Assembly (NCBI GenBank): GCA_018402665.1
Contig: JAGYIN010000003.1
Coordinates: forward strand, 1 to 64,000
DNA: 64,000 nt
Source: Schleiferiaceae bacterium
GTDB taxonomy: Bacteria > Bacteroidota > Bacteroidia > Flavobacteriales > Schleiferiaceae
Reading direction: 5' to 3'
Shown piece by piece: positions 9,499-19,173 of the stretch (position 1 is its first letter; every line of letters starts with the position of its first letter). The notes beneath the pieces are model-generated. The model did no database searches and was not told the DNA's origin. It saw only the letters and a list, made by a program, of their open reading frames with translations. The translations under genes and the position numbers were made by a program.

Positions 9499-9554
9499 GC
9501 ATTTGTGTTTTTGAAAGTGGAAATTTAATAAAAAGAAGGTTATAAAATGTTCTA

Positions 9555-9583
9555 TTGGGTCTGAAAGACATTGTTTATATTTG
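9555..9583 (+). promoter_or_regulatory. Bacteroidota-type promoter for the small T9SS cargo gene
   Basis: The -33 element TTG (9555-9557) is followed after 18 bases by a perfect -7 element TATATTTG (9576-9583), matching the TTG-N17-23-TAnnTTTG consensus known for the primary sigma factor of this phylum. Initiation would fall near 9590, about 15 bases before the ATG at 9605. Confidence 0.6.
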
Positions 9584-9604
9584 GATGCTATTAAAAGCCC
9601 TACT

Positions 9605-10279
9605 ATGAGAAAGAGTGTACTCCTTTTGTTTATTACGTTAAGTACAATGACTTATGGCCAGTCGTTGATGGTCGTTGAGCAGGATACGATTGTTGAAATC
9701 AACTCAACTTCTGTGTCCGATTATGGCTTTCATATTAAGGTAAAAAACACCAGCAGTGAAGATTTAGACGTTTATGTACGTCGTGCCTATGCCAATCCGA
9801 CTTGTGCATACGACAGTGGTTATTTTTGTTGGGATTATTGTTACGGTGCTGATGTTGATAATTCAATTGGTTCAGTAGCAATTGATGCTGGAATGGAGAA
9901 AAACGATTTTAGTGGGCACGTCTATTCGCCAACGACGAGCGCAACATGTACAGATTCTACCCGTTACGTGTTCTACAGCGGTAAGGATGCAAGCGATAGT
10001 TTGAGTGTCTGGGTGACCATTTCGGCCGGTCCGACCATGGGAACTATTGCGCTGCAAGTCAATGAAAGCCGTTTGTATCCCAATCCTGCGAAGAATACCA
10101 TTTCGGTTGAAGTACAGCGTTCGGGAGAACTTGCGATATACAATGCCTTAGGGGCTTTAGTCAAGCGCAAATCGCTCTTGCCGGGTACAAATGCGGTAGC
10201 AGTACACGATCTCAGTAATGGAATTTATCTTTATTCTATCGACGGAGGGGAGTATAAAAAACTCATAGTCAGTCATTAA
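9605..10279 (+). CDS. Small T9SS type A cargo protein, Cys-containing
   Basis: The product is a 224-residue secreted protein of unknown function. The ATG at 9605 starts a good signal peptide (cut after TYGQ); an in-frame TTG at 9581 overlaps the promoter and is rejected. The mature domain (about residues 20-150) is beta-rich and carries four cysteines, in NPTCAY, FCWDYCYG and TSATCTD, which could form two disulfides. The last 70 residues are a type A T9SS sorting domain (YPNPAKN, NALG, LSNGIYLYSI, ending in KLIVSH). It is transcribed divergently from the T9SS Omp28-domain gene and ends in its own terminator. Export through SprA, encoded just downstream, is expected. Confidence 0.8.
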   Translation: MRKSVLLLFITLSTMTYGQSLMVVEQDTIVEINSTSVSDYGFHIKVKNTSSEDLDVYVRRAYANPTCAYDSGYFCWDYCYGADVDNSIGSVAIDAGMEKNDFSGHVYSPTTSATCTDSTRYVFYSGKDASDSLSVWVTISAGPTMGTIALQVNESRLYPNPAKNTISVEVQRSGELAIYNALGALVKRKSLLPGTNAVAVHDLSNGIYLYSIDGGEYKKLIVSH

Positions 10280-10297
10280 GAAATACTACGGAGAATC

Positions 10298-10322
10298 GCC
10301 GCGCAATTTGCGCGGCTTTTTT
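10298..10322 (+). terminator. Terminator after the small T9SS cargo gene
   Basis: An 8-bp GC-rich stem (GCCGCGCA, 10298-10305, with TGCGCGGC, 10309-10316) with a 3-base loop is followed by six T. It closes the gene ending at 10279 and separates it from ruvA. Confidence 0.92.
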
Positions 10323-10383
10323 CGTTTAAAACACACGATAACTAGGAATCTAGCGTTAGTTATTGGTTCAATCGGTTCAGACC

Positions 10384-10968
10384 ATGATTTACTACGTAAA
10401 AGGAGCATTTGTTTTAAAGACAGCCACTCAGGTGGTGGTGGATTGCGCAGGTGTGGGATATGATGTCCAAATTTCACTGAATACCTATGCAGATGTAGAG
10501 TCCTTAGCTGAGGGCTTGTTGTACACCTACCATTTGGTGCGTGAAGATGCGCAGATGCTTTTTGGATTTAGTACGCAACGTGAGAAAGCACTTTTCGAAT
10601 TGTTGATCAGTGTTAGTGGTGTCGGCGCGAATACCGCACGTGTTATTTTGAGTTCATTGAGTCCTACAGAGGTAGAACAGGCCATTTTGAGCGAAGATGT
10701 ACCTACGCTTCAAGGCGTTAAGGGAATTGGAGCAAAGACGGCACAGCGTATTGTGATTGATCTCAAAGATAAGGTGGTTAAAACAGCAGCCGGTCTCGAT
10801 GCTGGTGGTCCAGTTGCAAGGAGTGGCGCACGTGCTGAAGCACACGCTGCACTCACAACTTTAGGCATTAGTGCAAAGCAAGCGGAAACGGTATTGAACA
10901 AACTGTTGAAACAAAACCCAGGGGCACCCACGGAAGAATTGGTCCGTCAAGCCCTTCAAATGCTCTAA
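10384..10968 (+). CDS. ruvA: Holliday junction DNA helicase subunit RuvA
   Basis: RuvA binds Holliday junctions and loads RuvB. The ATG at 10384 gives 194 residues starting MIYYVKG, as in the family; an in-frame TTG seven codons upstream is rejected. Domain order is the N-terminal OB fold (about 1-63), two helix-hairpin-helix motifs (SGVGANTARVIL and KGIGAKTAQRIV, about residues 70-125), and the C-terminal three-helix domain that contacts RuvB. The stop codon is immediately followed by the sprA start codon with no spacer. The ruvA-sprA linkage is conserved in many Bacteroidota. Confidence 0.96.
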   Translation: MIYYVKGAFVLKTATQVVVDCAGVGYDVQISLNTYADVESLAEGLLYTYHLVREDAQMLFGFSTQREKALFELLISVSGVGANTARVILSSLSPTEVEQAILSEDVPTLQGVKGIGAKTAQRIVIDLKDKVVKTAAGLDAGGPVARSGARAEAHAALTTLGISAKQAETVLNKLLKQNPGAPTEELVRQALQML

Positions 10969-13900
10969 ATGACGCAAAATTTGTTAAAGACATATGGCTG
11001 GCTTTTGCTGGTCGCGTTACTTAGTACTCCGCAGCAACTCTTCGCTCAAAACGATGGGGGAAGCACAGATACGACCCAAACTTCGGGCAGTATCTCTTTA
11101 CCTGAACCGTCCAACTTTCAGCGCGAAATTATTTACGATCCCCTTTCAGGGAATTACCTGGTCTATAAACGCATTGGAGATTTGTTGTTGCCTGTTCCTG
11201 AAGTTTGGACCACAGATCAATACCGTCAATGGATGTATGACCAGGCGGAAAACGACTATTTTAATTCCAAAAGCGCTGCATTTAATGCCACCGGAGACGA
11301 TCCTCGCGACAATGCAGGCTTGATTCCCCAGATTCAAACTGGAAATGAAGCATTAGGACAAGTTTTTGGAAGCGATCTGGTCGAAATCCGTCCACAAGGA
11401 ATGGCGGAAATTCGATTTGGTGGAAAATACCAATATGTAGAAAATCCAGGCATTCCAGTGCGAAATCAAAAGACCTTCGCCTTTGACTTTGGGCAGCGCA
11501 TTCAAATGAATGTAAAGGGGAAAATTGGCGACAGACTGGAACTGGGCGTGAATTACGATACCGAAGCGACGTTTGCATTTGATAATAAAATGAAATTGGA
11601 CTTCGAAGGCGAGGAGGACGATATCGTGAAGCGATTGGAGATGGGGAATATTAATCTCCCGTTAAACAGCTCGCTGATTACTGGTGCTCAAAGTTTGTTT
11701 GGATTGAAGGGGCAGTTCCAGTTTGGCAATACGATGGTCACCACCGTATTCTCTGAGCAACGTTCGCAAAGCGAGAGTATTAACGTGCAAGGTGGTGGGA
11801 CGACGACAGAATTTATGATTCAGGGCGATCAATACGAGGCCAATCGGCATTATTTCCTGAGCCAATTTTTTAGAGACCATTACGAGGAGTATTTAGAAAA
11901 TATGCCGCTAATTACCTCACCTGTACAGGTCACGAAAGTGGAGGTTTGGGTGACGAATGAGCGCAGTTCAACAGAAAACCTACGAAATATTGTTGCCTTT
12001 ATGGATTTGGGTGCAGATCAGCGCTACGCCTACCGTAACGACACGTTGAATCTACCGGGTATAAGTATTTTTCCAGGGTCGAACACGAATATTGAGGGCT
12101 TTCCAAACAATGCAAACAACCGGTTGGATCCGTTGGCTTTGGAGGCTGCGATTCCCGGGGTGCGTGATATCGCTCTTGCCAATCAAGATTTGAGTTCTTC
12201 TGGCTTTTTGGAGGCGAAAGAATATGTAGAATTGGCCAATGCTCGAAAACTGGAGCCCAATCAATACAATGTTCATCCGCAGCTCGGATACATTACGTTA
12301 AATCAATCGCTCAATCAAGATGAGGTGTTGGCGGTGGCGTTTCAATATACTGCCGCAGGTCGTACGTATCAGGTTGGTGAATTCTCTAACGATGGAGTGA
12401 CGCCGCCGAAAACGTTGATTTTGAAGTTGCTTAAAAGCACGGTGCTGGATGTACGTATGCCGACTTGGGATTTGATGATGAAGAACATTTATGCGCTTAA
12501 CGCATACCAATTGGACCGTGAAGACTTCTACATGGACATCTTGTACATGAACGATGAAACGGGGGTGCCCATTCCATTCTTACCGGACGGCAATTTGAGT
12601 GATACACTACTCATCGGTGTGATGGAACTGGATAAGCTTAACACCAACAACGATCCATACCCAGATGGGATTTTCGATTTTGTCCAGGGCGTGACGATCG
12701 ATAAACAGCGTGGTAAGGTCATTTTCCCAGTTGTAGAACCCTTCGGTAGCAATCTTGAGCGGAAGTTGGATACCGAGCAGGCACGTAATAAGTACGTTTA
12801 TAATGCGCTTTACGACAGTACGCGCTTTCGTGCGCAAGAGCAAACGCAGAAAAATAAATTCATTTTACGCGGTCAGTACAAAAGCGCATCCGGCTCTGAA
12901 ATTAGTTTGGGAGCTTTCAATATCCCGCAAGGTTCGGTGACAGTGACCGCCGGGGGTCGAACATTAGTAGAAAACCAAGATTACACGGTAGACTATTCGC
13001 TAGGACGGGTTCGAATCATCAACGAAGGGGTCCTGAATTCCGGTTCCCCCATTAAGGTAGGGTTCGAGAACAACACCATGTTCAATGTGCAGACGAAAAC
13101 GTTCTACGGAACGACTATCGACCACAAAGTAAATGACAAGTTGAATATTGGAGGTGCGTGGCTGCATTTGACAGAACGCCCGCTAACACAAAAAGTAAAT
13201 ATTGGCGATGAGCCTATTTCGAATACCATATGGGGTATGAATACCAACTACAATTCCGAGGCGCCTTATTTGACTCGATTTGTGGACGCATTGCCTTTTA
13301 TTGAAACGAAAGAAAAATCTCAATTGCAATTCCGTGGTGAATTTGCTCACCTCATTCCAGGATCGCCACGAGGCATTCGTATTACAGGAGCGGAAACTAC
13401 GTACCTCGATGATTTTGAAAGTTCGCAAACCACCATTGACCTGCGCAGCTTAAATGCTTGGAGCCTCGCTTCCACGCCAGGAAAACAGTCAGATCTATTC
13501 CCAGAAAGCGAGCTCAACAATGATTTGGCCTACGGATACAATCGTGCAAAACTCGCCTGGTACATCATTGATCCGTCTTTCTATACCGGCGGATCAAGCG
13601 TTCCCGACAATATTCGCAACGACCCAGAGATTACCTCCGACCAACGCATGCGAGAGGTTCTGGTAAAAGAGGTCTTTCCAAATTACAGTTTGAGCACGAA
13701 TGAAGCGCGCAATTTAGCCATGTTCGATCTGGCGTATTATCCAAACGAGCGCGGCCCTTACAACTATGAAGTGGAAGGGCAATCTGGAATCAGTGCCGGA
13801 ATGGATGCCGATGGCTTCCTAAACGACCCGGCCTCGCGTTGGGGAGGTATTATGCGCCCCCTTCAAATCAATAATTTTGAGGAACAGAATATTGAATTCA

Positions 13901-16900
13901 TCCAATTTTGGGTGATGGATCCGTTCTACGATAATCCTAATGCACCTGATGGCGGTGACATCTATTTCAATCTGGGAAGTGTTAGTGAAGACATTCTCAA
14001 AGACGGTCGTCAGAGTTTTGAGAACGGTATTCCGGCAGATGGTGATAAGACGGGAATGGACAGTACCCAATGGGGACTCTTAAGCGAGATTCAGCCCATC
14101 ACAGAGTTTTTTGATAACGCCACTGGTGCACGCGAGGCACAGGATGTTGGGTTTGATGCGCTCAATGATGGCGAGGAGCGTGCTTGGGCTCCCATCGGTA
14201 CGGGAAATTACTTGCAGCGCATTGCCGCTGCATATGGGACGACGTCGAATGCTTATGTTCGTGCTTACCCCGATCCAAGTGCGGATAACTTTGTATTCTA
14301 CAGAGGCGACAGTCTGGACAATACGGGTGCAAATATTCTAAAGCGCTATAAAAATTTCAATGGGGTTCAGGGCAATAGCGCAACGGCGACCATTAACGGA
14401 GCACCGGCCTCTGCGACCAACGTTCCCGACAAAGAAGATGTGAACCGCGATCAAACGTTGAGTAAAACGGAGAGTTACTTTCAGTACCGCATCAGCATGC
14501 GACCTGAAGATTTAGAGGTAGGTAAAAATCACGTCGCAGATATTTTTGAAACGCAAAGCCACGATCTTCCCAATGGAATCAGTCGTCCTACGCGTTGGAT
14601 TCAATTCAAAATTCCAGTTTTTCAGCCTGAGAAGAAGGTAGGAGGGATTCAGGATTTCCGCTCGATTCGTTTCCTCCGTATGTTCTTGACGGAATTTGAG
14701 GACCCATTAGTGATGCGCTTTGCGAAGCTTGAATTGGTTCGTGGCGAATGGCGCCGATTCCCCTTTAACCTCGATGATGTTCGTGAAAACGTTCCTGTGG
14801 ATGAAGACGACGAGACCAACTTCAATGTAAATGCTGTTAACCTCGAAGAAAACGGTGGTCGTGTGCCCATTCCTTACGTTTTGCCTCCTGATATTGAGCG
14901 CCAATTGGTTTACGGCGGTACCCAAATCATCCAGCAAAATGAGCAAAGTATGTCGCTCGAAATTTGTGGATTAGAAGATGGGGATGCTCGTGCCGTTTTC
15001 CGGAATTTCAATTTTGATATGCGGATGTACAAGCGTTTACGAATGTTCGTTCACGCAGAGGCAGCCGGAGATTTTGAAGATTTGAACGATGGAGATTTGA
15101 GCATTTTTGTTCGACTCGGCTCCGACTACAATGGCAACTTCTACGAATACGAAGTGCCGCTAAAGGTCACGCCGTGGGGCGAGCTCATTCCGGAAGATAT
15201 TTGGCCGCAAGACAACAACATCGACGTATCGTTTGAAGACCTCAAAACCTTAAAACTTACCCGAAATACAGCGATGGAAACCGATCCTACGCTCAGTTTA
15301 AGTAATAAATACACCGTTACAACACCGGATGGTAAACGACTCAGTGTGGTTGGTTCACCGAACTTAGGAAACATACGAACCTTATTGATTGGGGTGCGAA
15401 ATCCTAAAAAGCGGACGGCAACGGACGGCGACGACGGTCTTTCCAAATGTGCAGAAATATGGGTGAATGAATTGCGCCTGAGTGATTTCGACAATCGCGG
15501 GGGTTGGGCGGCAACGGCAACAGCAAGCGCCAAGTTGGCCGATTTTGCCAATGTAAATCTAACCGGTATGTATTCGACCATCGGCTTCGGTTCCATCGAT
15601 CAAACCGTAAATGAGCGAAATAAATTTGCCGAGCGCTCCTACGGGGTCCAGACCAACGTCAACCTCGACAAAGTGTTGCCACAAGAGGCAGGTGTGAAAG
15701 TGCCTATGTTCTTCAGTTTTTCGGAGAGTTTCAAGAGTCCGCAATTCAACCCGCTTGACCCAGATATTGAATTTAAAAGTGCATTAGCCAACGTCTCTAA
15801 CCAGCAAGAACGTGATAGTATCCGTTTCGCAGGCCAGGAATACAACATGCGCAAGAGTTTGAATTTCACTAATGTGCGCAAGGAAAAAGGCACTGGATCC
15901 GGCCCCGCGGCTGGCCCGAGAGGTCCAGGTCCACAGTCGATGAGCCCAAAAGGAATAGAACCTGAAGGGAAAGACGCAAAAGGAGGAAGCGAAGGAGGTG
16001 TAAAAATAAATTGGGCCAATTCTCCCTTCGCCATCAGTAATTTCAACACCTCCTACGCCTACACAGAGAGTGAAAAGCGCACCATAAACATTGTGCAAGA
16101 TCAACGTTTCATGCATTTGGCCTCTTTGAATTACAGTTACCAAACGCGTCCGCAGAACGTAGCCCCGTTTAAAAATTTGGTGAAGAATAAGCAATTGGGC
16201 CTTATTCGCGATTTCAATTTCTATTACTTGCCGTCGAAAGTAAGTATGCGCACCGAATTGCGACGTCAAGTGAATTTGATGCAGATGCGCAATACGTTTG
16301 ATCCGTCGATTAAGTTGCCGATTACCTACAATAAAGAATTGACCACGAAGCGGATGTACGATATAGCGTACGATCTAAGCAAGGGCTTCAAATTAGATTA
16401 CAATGCAACCGCTCAAAGTCGTATTGATGAATTGCCTGGTAATCCGAAGACGCAGGCAAACAGAGATACCATTGCTGCCGGGTTGGCTTCTTTAGGACGT
16501 CCTACCCAATTCCACCAGACGCTCAATTTGAACTGGCAAATTCCATTGAATAAACTGCCCTTCATGGATTTTACTTCCACTTCATTGCGCTACACCGCTA
16601 ACTACGATTGGACGTCGAATTCAACAGCTGCTTTGAACCCTACAGCACGTCCTGAGCTGTATTACGGTAATCGCATTCAAAATTCGAATTCCATTCAATT
16701 CAATGGAAATGCCAATTTTGTGAACTTCTACAATCAGGTACCTTTCTTGCGGAAAGCGAATCAAGGTGCGCGCCCAACACCGCAGTCCCGCCGTCGAGGA
16801 ACGCCACCAAAACGCGGAGCACAAGGAAAAGAAGGTAAAAAAGAAGGGGAGGACGAAAAAGAAAAGAAAGATTCAAAAATCCTCTTGGGAACCGCTCGTG

Positions 16901-18321
16901 TTGCAATGATGGTTCGTAGCGCCTCGCTCACCTATTCTCAAACGAATGGAACCCTGTTGCCCGGGATAATAACTAATCCAGTTTCTTTCGGAATGGACCC
17001 AAGCAGCTTGTTTGCTCCGGGTGTAGATTTTGTCTTCGGTGCGCAAAGCGCTGTGGCAGAACGTGCAGCAGAGAACAATTGGTTGACGAAAAACCCAAAG
17101 CAACCCAACCAGTTCCAGAAAACGTTCACTGAAAATTTAAATTTCCGCGCAGTCGTAGAGCCTTGGCAAGACATTCGTCTTCAAATCACGGCGACGCGCG
17201 TTGCAGGTTTAAACAGCAGTTCCATTTACCGTTTCCATGATCCGTTGCAAGACACCACCCTGGGCTTGTCGGAGGGCTATTACCATTTTAACCCAATGGA
17301 TATGGGGAACTACAGTGTATCCTTCCTCTCTATTGGGAGTGCTTTTGAACCACTGGACAGTTCTTCTTTTTCTCAGGTATACGAAACGTTCCTAGACCAC
17401 CGTAATGTGGTTTCAGAACGCTTGGCCATCGCACGTCAACAAACCGATCCGGCCTATGTGCCTAGCTTTATTTCGGGCGCTCAGGATTCGACCGGAACAC
17501 GAGAAGGATACGACGGGTACAGTTACAACAGTGGAGATGTTTTAATTCCCGCCTTCTTAGCAGCCTACAGTGGTCGGGATCCTTCAGAGGTGGAATTGAA
17601 TGGAAGACCAACGATGCCGATGCCGAATTGGACCTTGAACTTCAATGGATTGATGAACATTCCATGGTTTAAAAAGAACTTCCAAAGTTTCACCTTAACG
17701 CATACCTACAAGAGTTTGTACACCATTAATTCCTACCAGAGCAACATGCTTTTGCAGCAACGCATTCAAAACGGTGAGCCGCCAAACAATATTCGAAATA
17801 CAAACGGCGATTTCCTTCCGGATTTCCAAATCTCTCAGATCAGTATTGCAGAAAACTTTGGTCCATTCGTGGGCATAAATATGCGCATGAAGAATCAGGC
17901 AAGTTTGCGTTTGGACATTAAGCGCAATCGCCAATTAAATCTTTCTTTGGTCAACAACCAGATGACGGATACCAAAGGGTATGAATTCGTTTTGGGAACG
18001 GGATACATCATAAAGGATGTCAGCTTTAATGTCATCACTGACGGTAGACCTCAAAAAATCACGTCCAACCTCGATTTGAAATTGGACTTCAGTCTGCGCG
18101 ATAATCAAACGGTCATTCGCCGCATTCAAGAAGGTTTAGATCAGGTTACGGCAGGGCAAAGAATTTGGTCATTGAAGGCCAGCGCCGATTACATGCTCTC
18201 TCCCAAATTAACCGCACGATTGTATTACGATCAAACCGTTAGTAAATTTAAGACTTCCAATGCCTTCCCAACGCTCAATACAAATGCGGGAATTGCCTTC
18301 CGATTTAATCTTGGCCAATAG
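10969..18321 (+). CDS. sprA: Type IX secretion outer-membrane translocon SprA (Sov)
   Basis: At 2450 residues this is the giant outer-membrane barrel of the type IX secretion system, which exports proteins with C-terminal sorting domains and, in gliding species, motility adhesins. A signal peptide (cut after LFAQ, about residue 27) is followed by long beta-rich repeats typical of SprA/Sov, and the C terminus is a beta strand ending in FRFNLGQ. Size, N-terminal sequence and the ruvA-sprA-gcvH context all agree. Two low-complexity insertions stand out: a Gly/Pro/Lys-rich stretch at about residues 1640-1680 and a strongly charged Lys/Glu/Arg stretch at about 1930-1975; both probably sit in loops. 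The other T9SS machinery genes (porK/L/M/N, porV) are not in the window. Confidence 0.95.
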   Translation: MTQNLLKTYGWLLLVALLSTPQQLFAQNDGGSTDTTQTSGSISLPEPSNFQREIIYDPLSGNYLVYKRIGDLLLPVPEVWTTDQYRQWMYDQAENDYFNSKSAAFNATGDDPRDNAGLIPQIQTGNEALGQVFGSDLVEIRPQGMAEIRFGGKYQYVENPGIPVRNQKTFAFDFGQRIQMNVKGKIGDRLELGVNYDTEATFAFDNKMKLDFEGEEDDIVKRLEMGNINLPLNSSLITGAQSLFGLKGQFQFGNTMVTTVFSEQRSQSESINVQGGGTTTEFMIQGDQYEANRHYFLSQFFRDHYEEYLENMPLITSPVQVTKVEVWVTNERSSTENLRNIVAFMDLGADQRYAYRNDTLNLPGISIFPGSNTNIEGFPNNANNRLDPLALEAAIPGVRDIALANQDLSSSGFLEAKEYVELANARKLEPNQYNVHPQLGYITLNQSLNQDEVLAVAFQYTAAGRTYQVGEFSNDGVTPPKTLILKLLKSTVLDVRMPTWDLMMKNIYALNAYQLDREDFYMDILYMNDETGVPIPFLPDGNLSDTLLIGVMELDKLNTNNDPYPDGIFDFVQGVTIDKQRGKVIFPVVEPFGSNLERKLDTEQARNKYVYNALYDSTRFRAQEQTQKNKFILRGQYKSASGSEISLGAFNIPQGSVTVTAGGRTLVENQDYTVDYSLGRVRIINEGVLNSGSPIKVGFENNTMFNVQTKTFYGTTIDHKVNDKLNIGGAWLHLTERPLTQKVNIGDEPISNTIWGMNTNYNSEAPYLTRFVDALPFIETKEKSQLQFRGEFAHLIPGSPRGIRITGAETTYLDDFESSQTTIDLRSLNAWSLASTPGKQSDLFPESELNNDLAYGYNRAKLAWYIIDPSFYTGGSSVPDNIRNDPEITSDQRMREVLVKEVFPNYSLSTNEARNLAMFDLAYYPNERGPYNYEVEGQSGISAGMDADGFLNDPASRWGGIMRPLQINNFEEQNIEFIQFWVMDPFYDNPNAPDGGDIYFNLGSVSEDILKDGRQSFENGIPADGDKTGMDSTQWGLLSEIQPITEFFDNATGAREAQDVGFDALNDGEERAWAPIGTGNYLQRIAAAYGTTSNAYVRAYPDPSADNFVFYRGDSLDNTGANILKRYKNFNGVQGNSATATINGAPASATNVPDKEDVNRDQTLSKTESYFQYRISMRPEDLEVGKNHVADIFETQSHDLPNGISRPTRWIQFKIPVFQPEKKVGGIQDFRSIRFLRMFLTEFEDPLVMRFAKLELVRGEWRRFPFNLDDVRENVPVDEDDETNFNVNAVNLEENGGRVPIPYVLPPDIERQLVYGGTQIIQQNEQSMSLEICGLEDGDARAVFRNFNFDMRMYKRLRMFVHAEAAGDFEDLNDGDLSIFVRLGSDYNGNFYEYEVPLKVTPWGELIPEDIWPQDNNIDVSFEDLKTLKLTRNTAMETDPTLSLSNKYTVTTPDGKRLSVVGSPNLGNIRTLLIGVRNPKKRTATDGDDGLSKCAEIWVNELRLSDFDNRGGWAATATASAKLADFANVNLTGMYSTIGFGSIDQTVNERNKFAERSYGVQTNVNLDKVLPQEAGVKVPMFFSFSESFKSPQFNPLDPDIEFKSALANVSNQQERDSIRFAGQEYNMRKSLNFTNVRKEKGTGSGPAAGPRGPGPQSMSPKGIEPEGKDAKGGSEGGVKINWANSPFAISNFNTSYAYTESEKRTINIVQDQRFMHLASLNYSYQTRPQNVAPFKNLVKNKQLGLIRDFNFYYLPSKVSMRTELRRQVNLMQMRNTFDPSIKLPITYNKELTTKRMYDIAYDLSKGFKLDYNATAQSRIDELPGNPKTQANRDTIAAGLASLGRPTQFHQTLNLNWQIPLNKLPFMDFTSTSLRYTANYDWTSNSTAALNPTARPELYYGNRIQNSNSIQFNGNANFVNFYNQVPFLRKANQGARPTPQSRRRGTPPKRGAQGKEGKKEGEDEKEKKDSKILLGTARVAMMVRSASLTYSQTNGTLLPGIITNPVSFGMDPSSLFAPGVDFVFGAQSAVAERAAENNWLTKNPKQPNQFQKTFTENLNFRAVVEPWQDIRLQITATRVAGLNSSSIYRFHDPLQDTTLGLSEGYYHFNPMDMGNYSVSFLSIGSAFEPLDSSSFSQVYETFLDHRNVVSERLAIARQQTDPAYVPSFISGAQDSTGTREGYDGYSYNSGDVLIPAFLAAYSGRDPSEVELNGRPTMPMPNWTLNFNGLMNIPWFKKNFQSFTLTHTYKSLYTINSYQSNMLLQQRIQNGEPPNNIRNTNGDFLPDFQISQISIAENFGPFVGINMRMKNQASLRLDIKRNRQLNLSLVNNQMTDTKGYEFVLGTGYIIKDVSFNVITDGRPQKITSNLDLKLDFSLRDNQTVIRRIQEGLDQVTAGQRIWSLKASADYMLSPKLTARLYYDQTVSKFKTSNAFPTLNTNAGIAFRFNLGQ

Positions 18322-18346
18322 GTGTGGAACGGATTAAAATAGAACT

Positions 18347-18354
18347 TACATTTG
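18347..18354 (+). promoter_or_regulatory. Possible -7 promoter element for gcvH
   Basis: TACATTTG is a perfect match to TAnnTTTG and ends 17 bases before the gcvH ATG. A good -33 TTG at the right distance is not visible (GTGTGG near 18323-18328 is the nearest), so gcvH may also be read through from sprA. Confidence 0.35.
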
Positions 18355-18371
18355 AAAAAAATTAAACGCAC

Positions 18372-18749
18372 ATGCAGTTTCCAGACAACTTAAAGTATTC
18401 AAAGGACCACGAGTGGATCCGCGTTGAGGGCGATGAGGCCTATGTTGGAATTACCGAATTCGCCGCTGGTGAACTAGGAGATATTGTCTTTGTTGACGTT
18501 GATACGGAGGGTGAGTCTTTGGATAAGGATGAAGTTTTCGGCAGTGTTGAAGCTGTAAAGACAGTATCTGATCTATTCCTCCCCGTTAGTGGTGAAGTAC
18601 TCGAATTCAATGAAGAACTTGAGGACGCTCCAGAATCGGTAAACGAAGATCCTTACGGCAAAGGCTGGATGGTGAAAATGAAAATTGCAGATCCGTCGGA
18701 ATTGGATGGGTTAATGGACGCTGCTGCCTACGAAGCAATGCTCGGATAA
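18372..18749 (+). CDS. gcvH: Glycine cleavage system H protein
   Basis: This is the lipoyl carrier protein of the glycine cleavage complex, shuttling the aminomethyl group between the P, T and L proteins. It has 125 residues, the normal length. The lipoylation site is Lys63 in the motif [12 protein letters not shown], and the N-terminal KYSKDHEW motif is typical. The ATG at 18372 follows sprA by 50 bases. The L protein could be the dihydrolipoyl dehydrogenase at 43402. The placement after sprA is a conserved Bacteroidota arrangement without an obvious functional link. Confidence 0.96.
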   Translation: MQFPDNLKYSKDHEWIRVEGDEAYVGITEFAAGELGDIVFVDVDTEGESLDKDEVFGSVEAVKTVSDLFLPVSGEVLEFNEELEDAPESVNEDPYGKGWMVKMKIADPSELDGLMDAAAYEAMLG

Positions 18750-18753
18750 AACG

Positions 18754-19131
18754 GTGTTGAATCCTTGGATATATAGAGCCCCTGCCATTGGTTGGGGCTT
18801 TCTTATTCTCTATAGCTGCCTTGCGCCTGCGGAGAACCTTGATCCAGGGTTTAGTATCGAGATCAGTGATAAACTGGTCCATTTCATACTGTACTTTTCC
18901 TGGGTGGTGCTGCTTTATTTTGGGTCTTCTCGAGCGTACAAACGTCGATTATCGCGAAGAAAAATGCTTACCTATTGGATCACAGCCGCCATCATAGGTG
19001 GGGCGGTTGAAATGCTACAGGGCGCAATGGAATTGGGGCGCAATGCGGATTTCATGGATGGTCTTGCCAACACCGGAGGTGCTATGGTGGGGATCATAAC
19101 AAGTCGCCTCTTCCATAAAATTTTGGAATAG
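18754..19131 (+). CDS. VanZ-like membrane protein
   Basis: This 125-residue membrane protein of the VanZ-like family has four hydrophobic segments (about residues 10-26, 42-58, 75-92 and 100-118) and the family's conserved motif around SDKLVHFILYF and later EMLQ. The start is GTG at 18754, four bases after the gcvH stop; a TTG follows directly and is an alternative. VanZ proteins are linked to glycopeptide tolerance in Gram-positives, but in Bacteroidota the role is unknown, so no resistance function is claimed. It is probably co-transcribed with gcvH. Confidence 0.8.
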   Translation: MLNPWIYRAPAIGWGFLILYSCLAPAENLDPGFSIEISDKLVHFILYFSWVVLLYFGSSRAYKRRLSRRKMLTYWITAAIIGGAVEMLQGAMELGRNADFMDGLANTGGAMVGIITSRLFHKILE

Positions 19132-19173
19132 TTTTTGGCTTATAACATACTGAACCCTTTAAATCAGAATGTT

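Noticed and set aside
9520-9527. Minus-strand TAAATTTC as promoter for the T9SS Omp28-domain gene
   Set aside because: It has one mismatch to TAnnTTTG and no -33 TTG at the right distance; too weak to list.
18754-19131. Glycopeptide resistance gene
   Set aside because: VanZ-like proteins are widespread membrane proteins; no vanHAX genes are present and the position after gcvH suggests an ordinary role.
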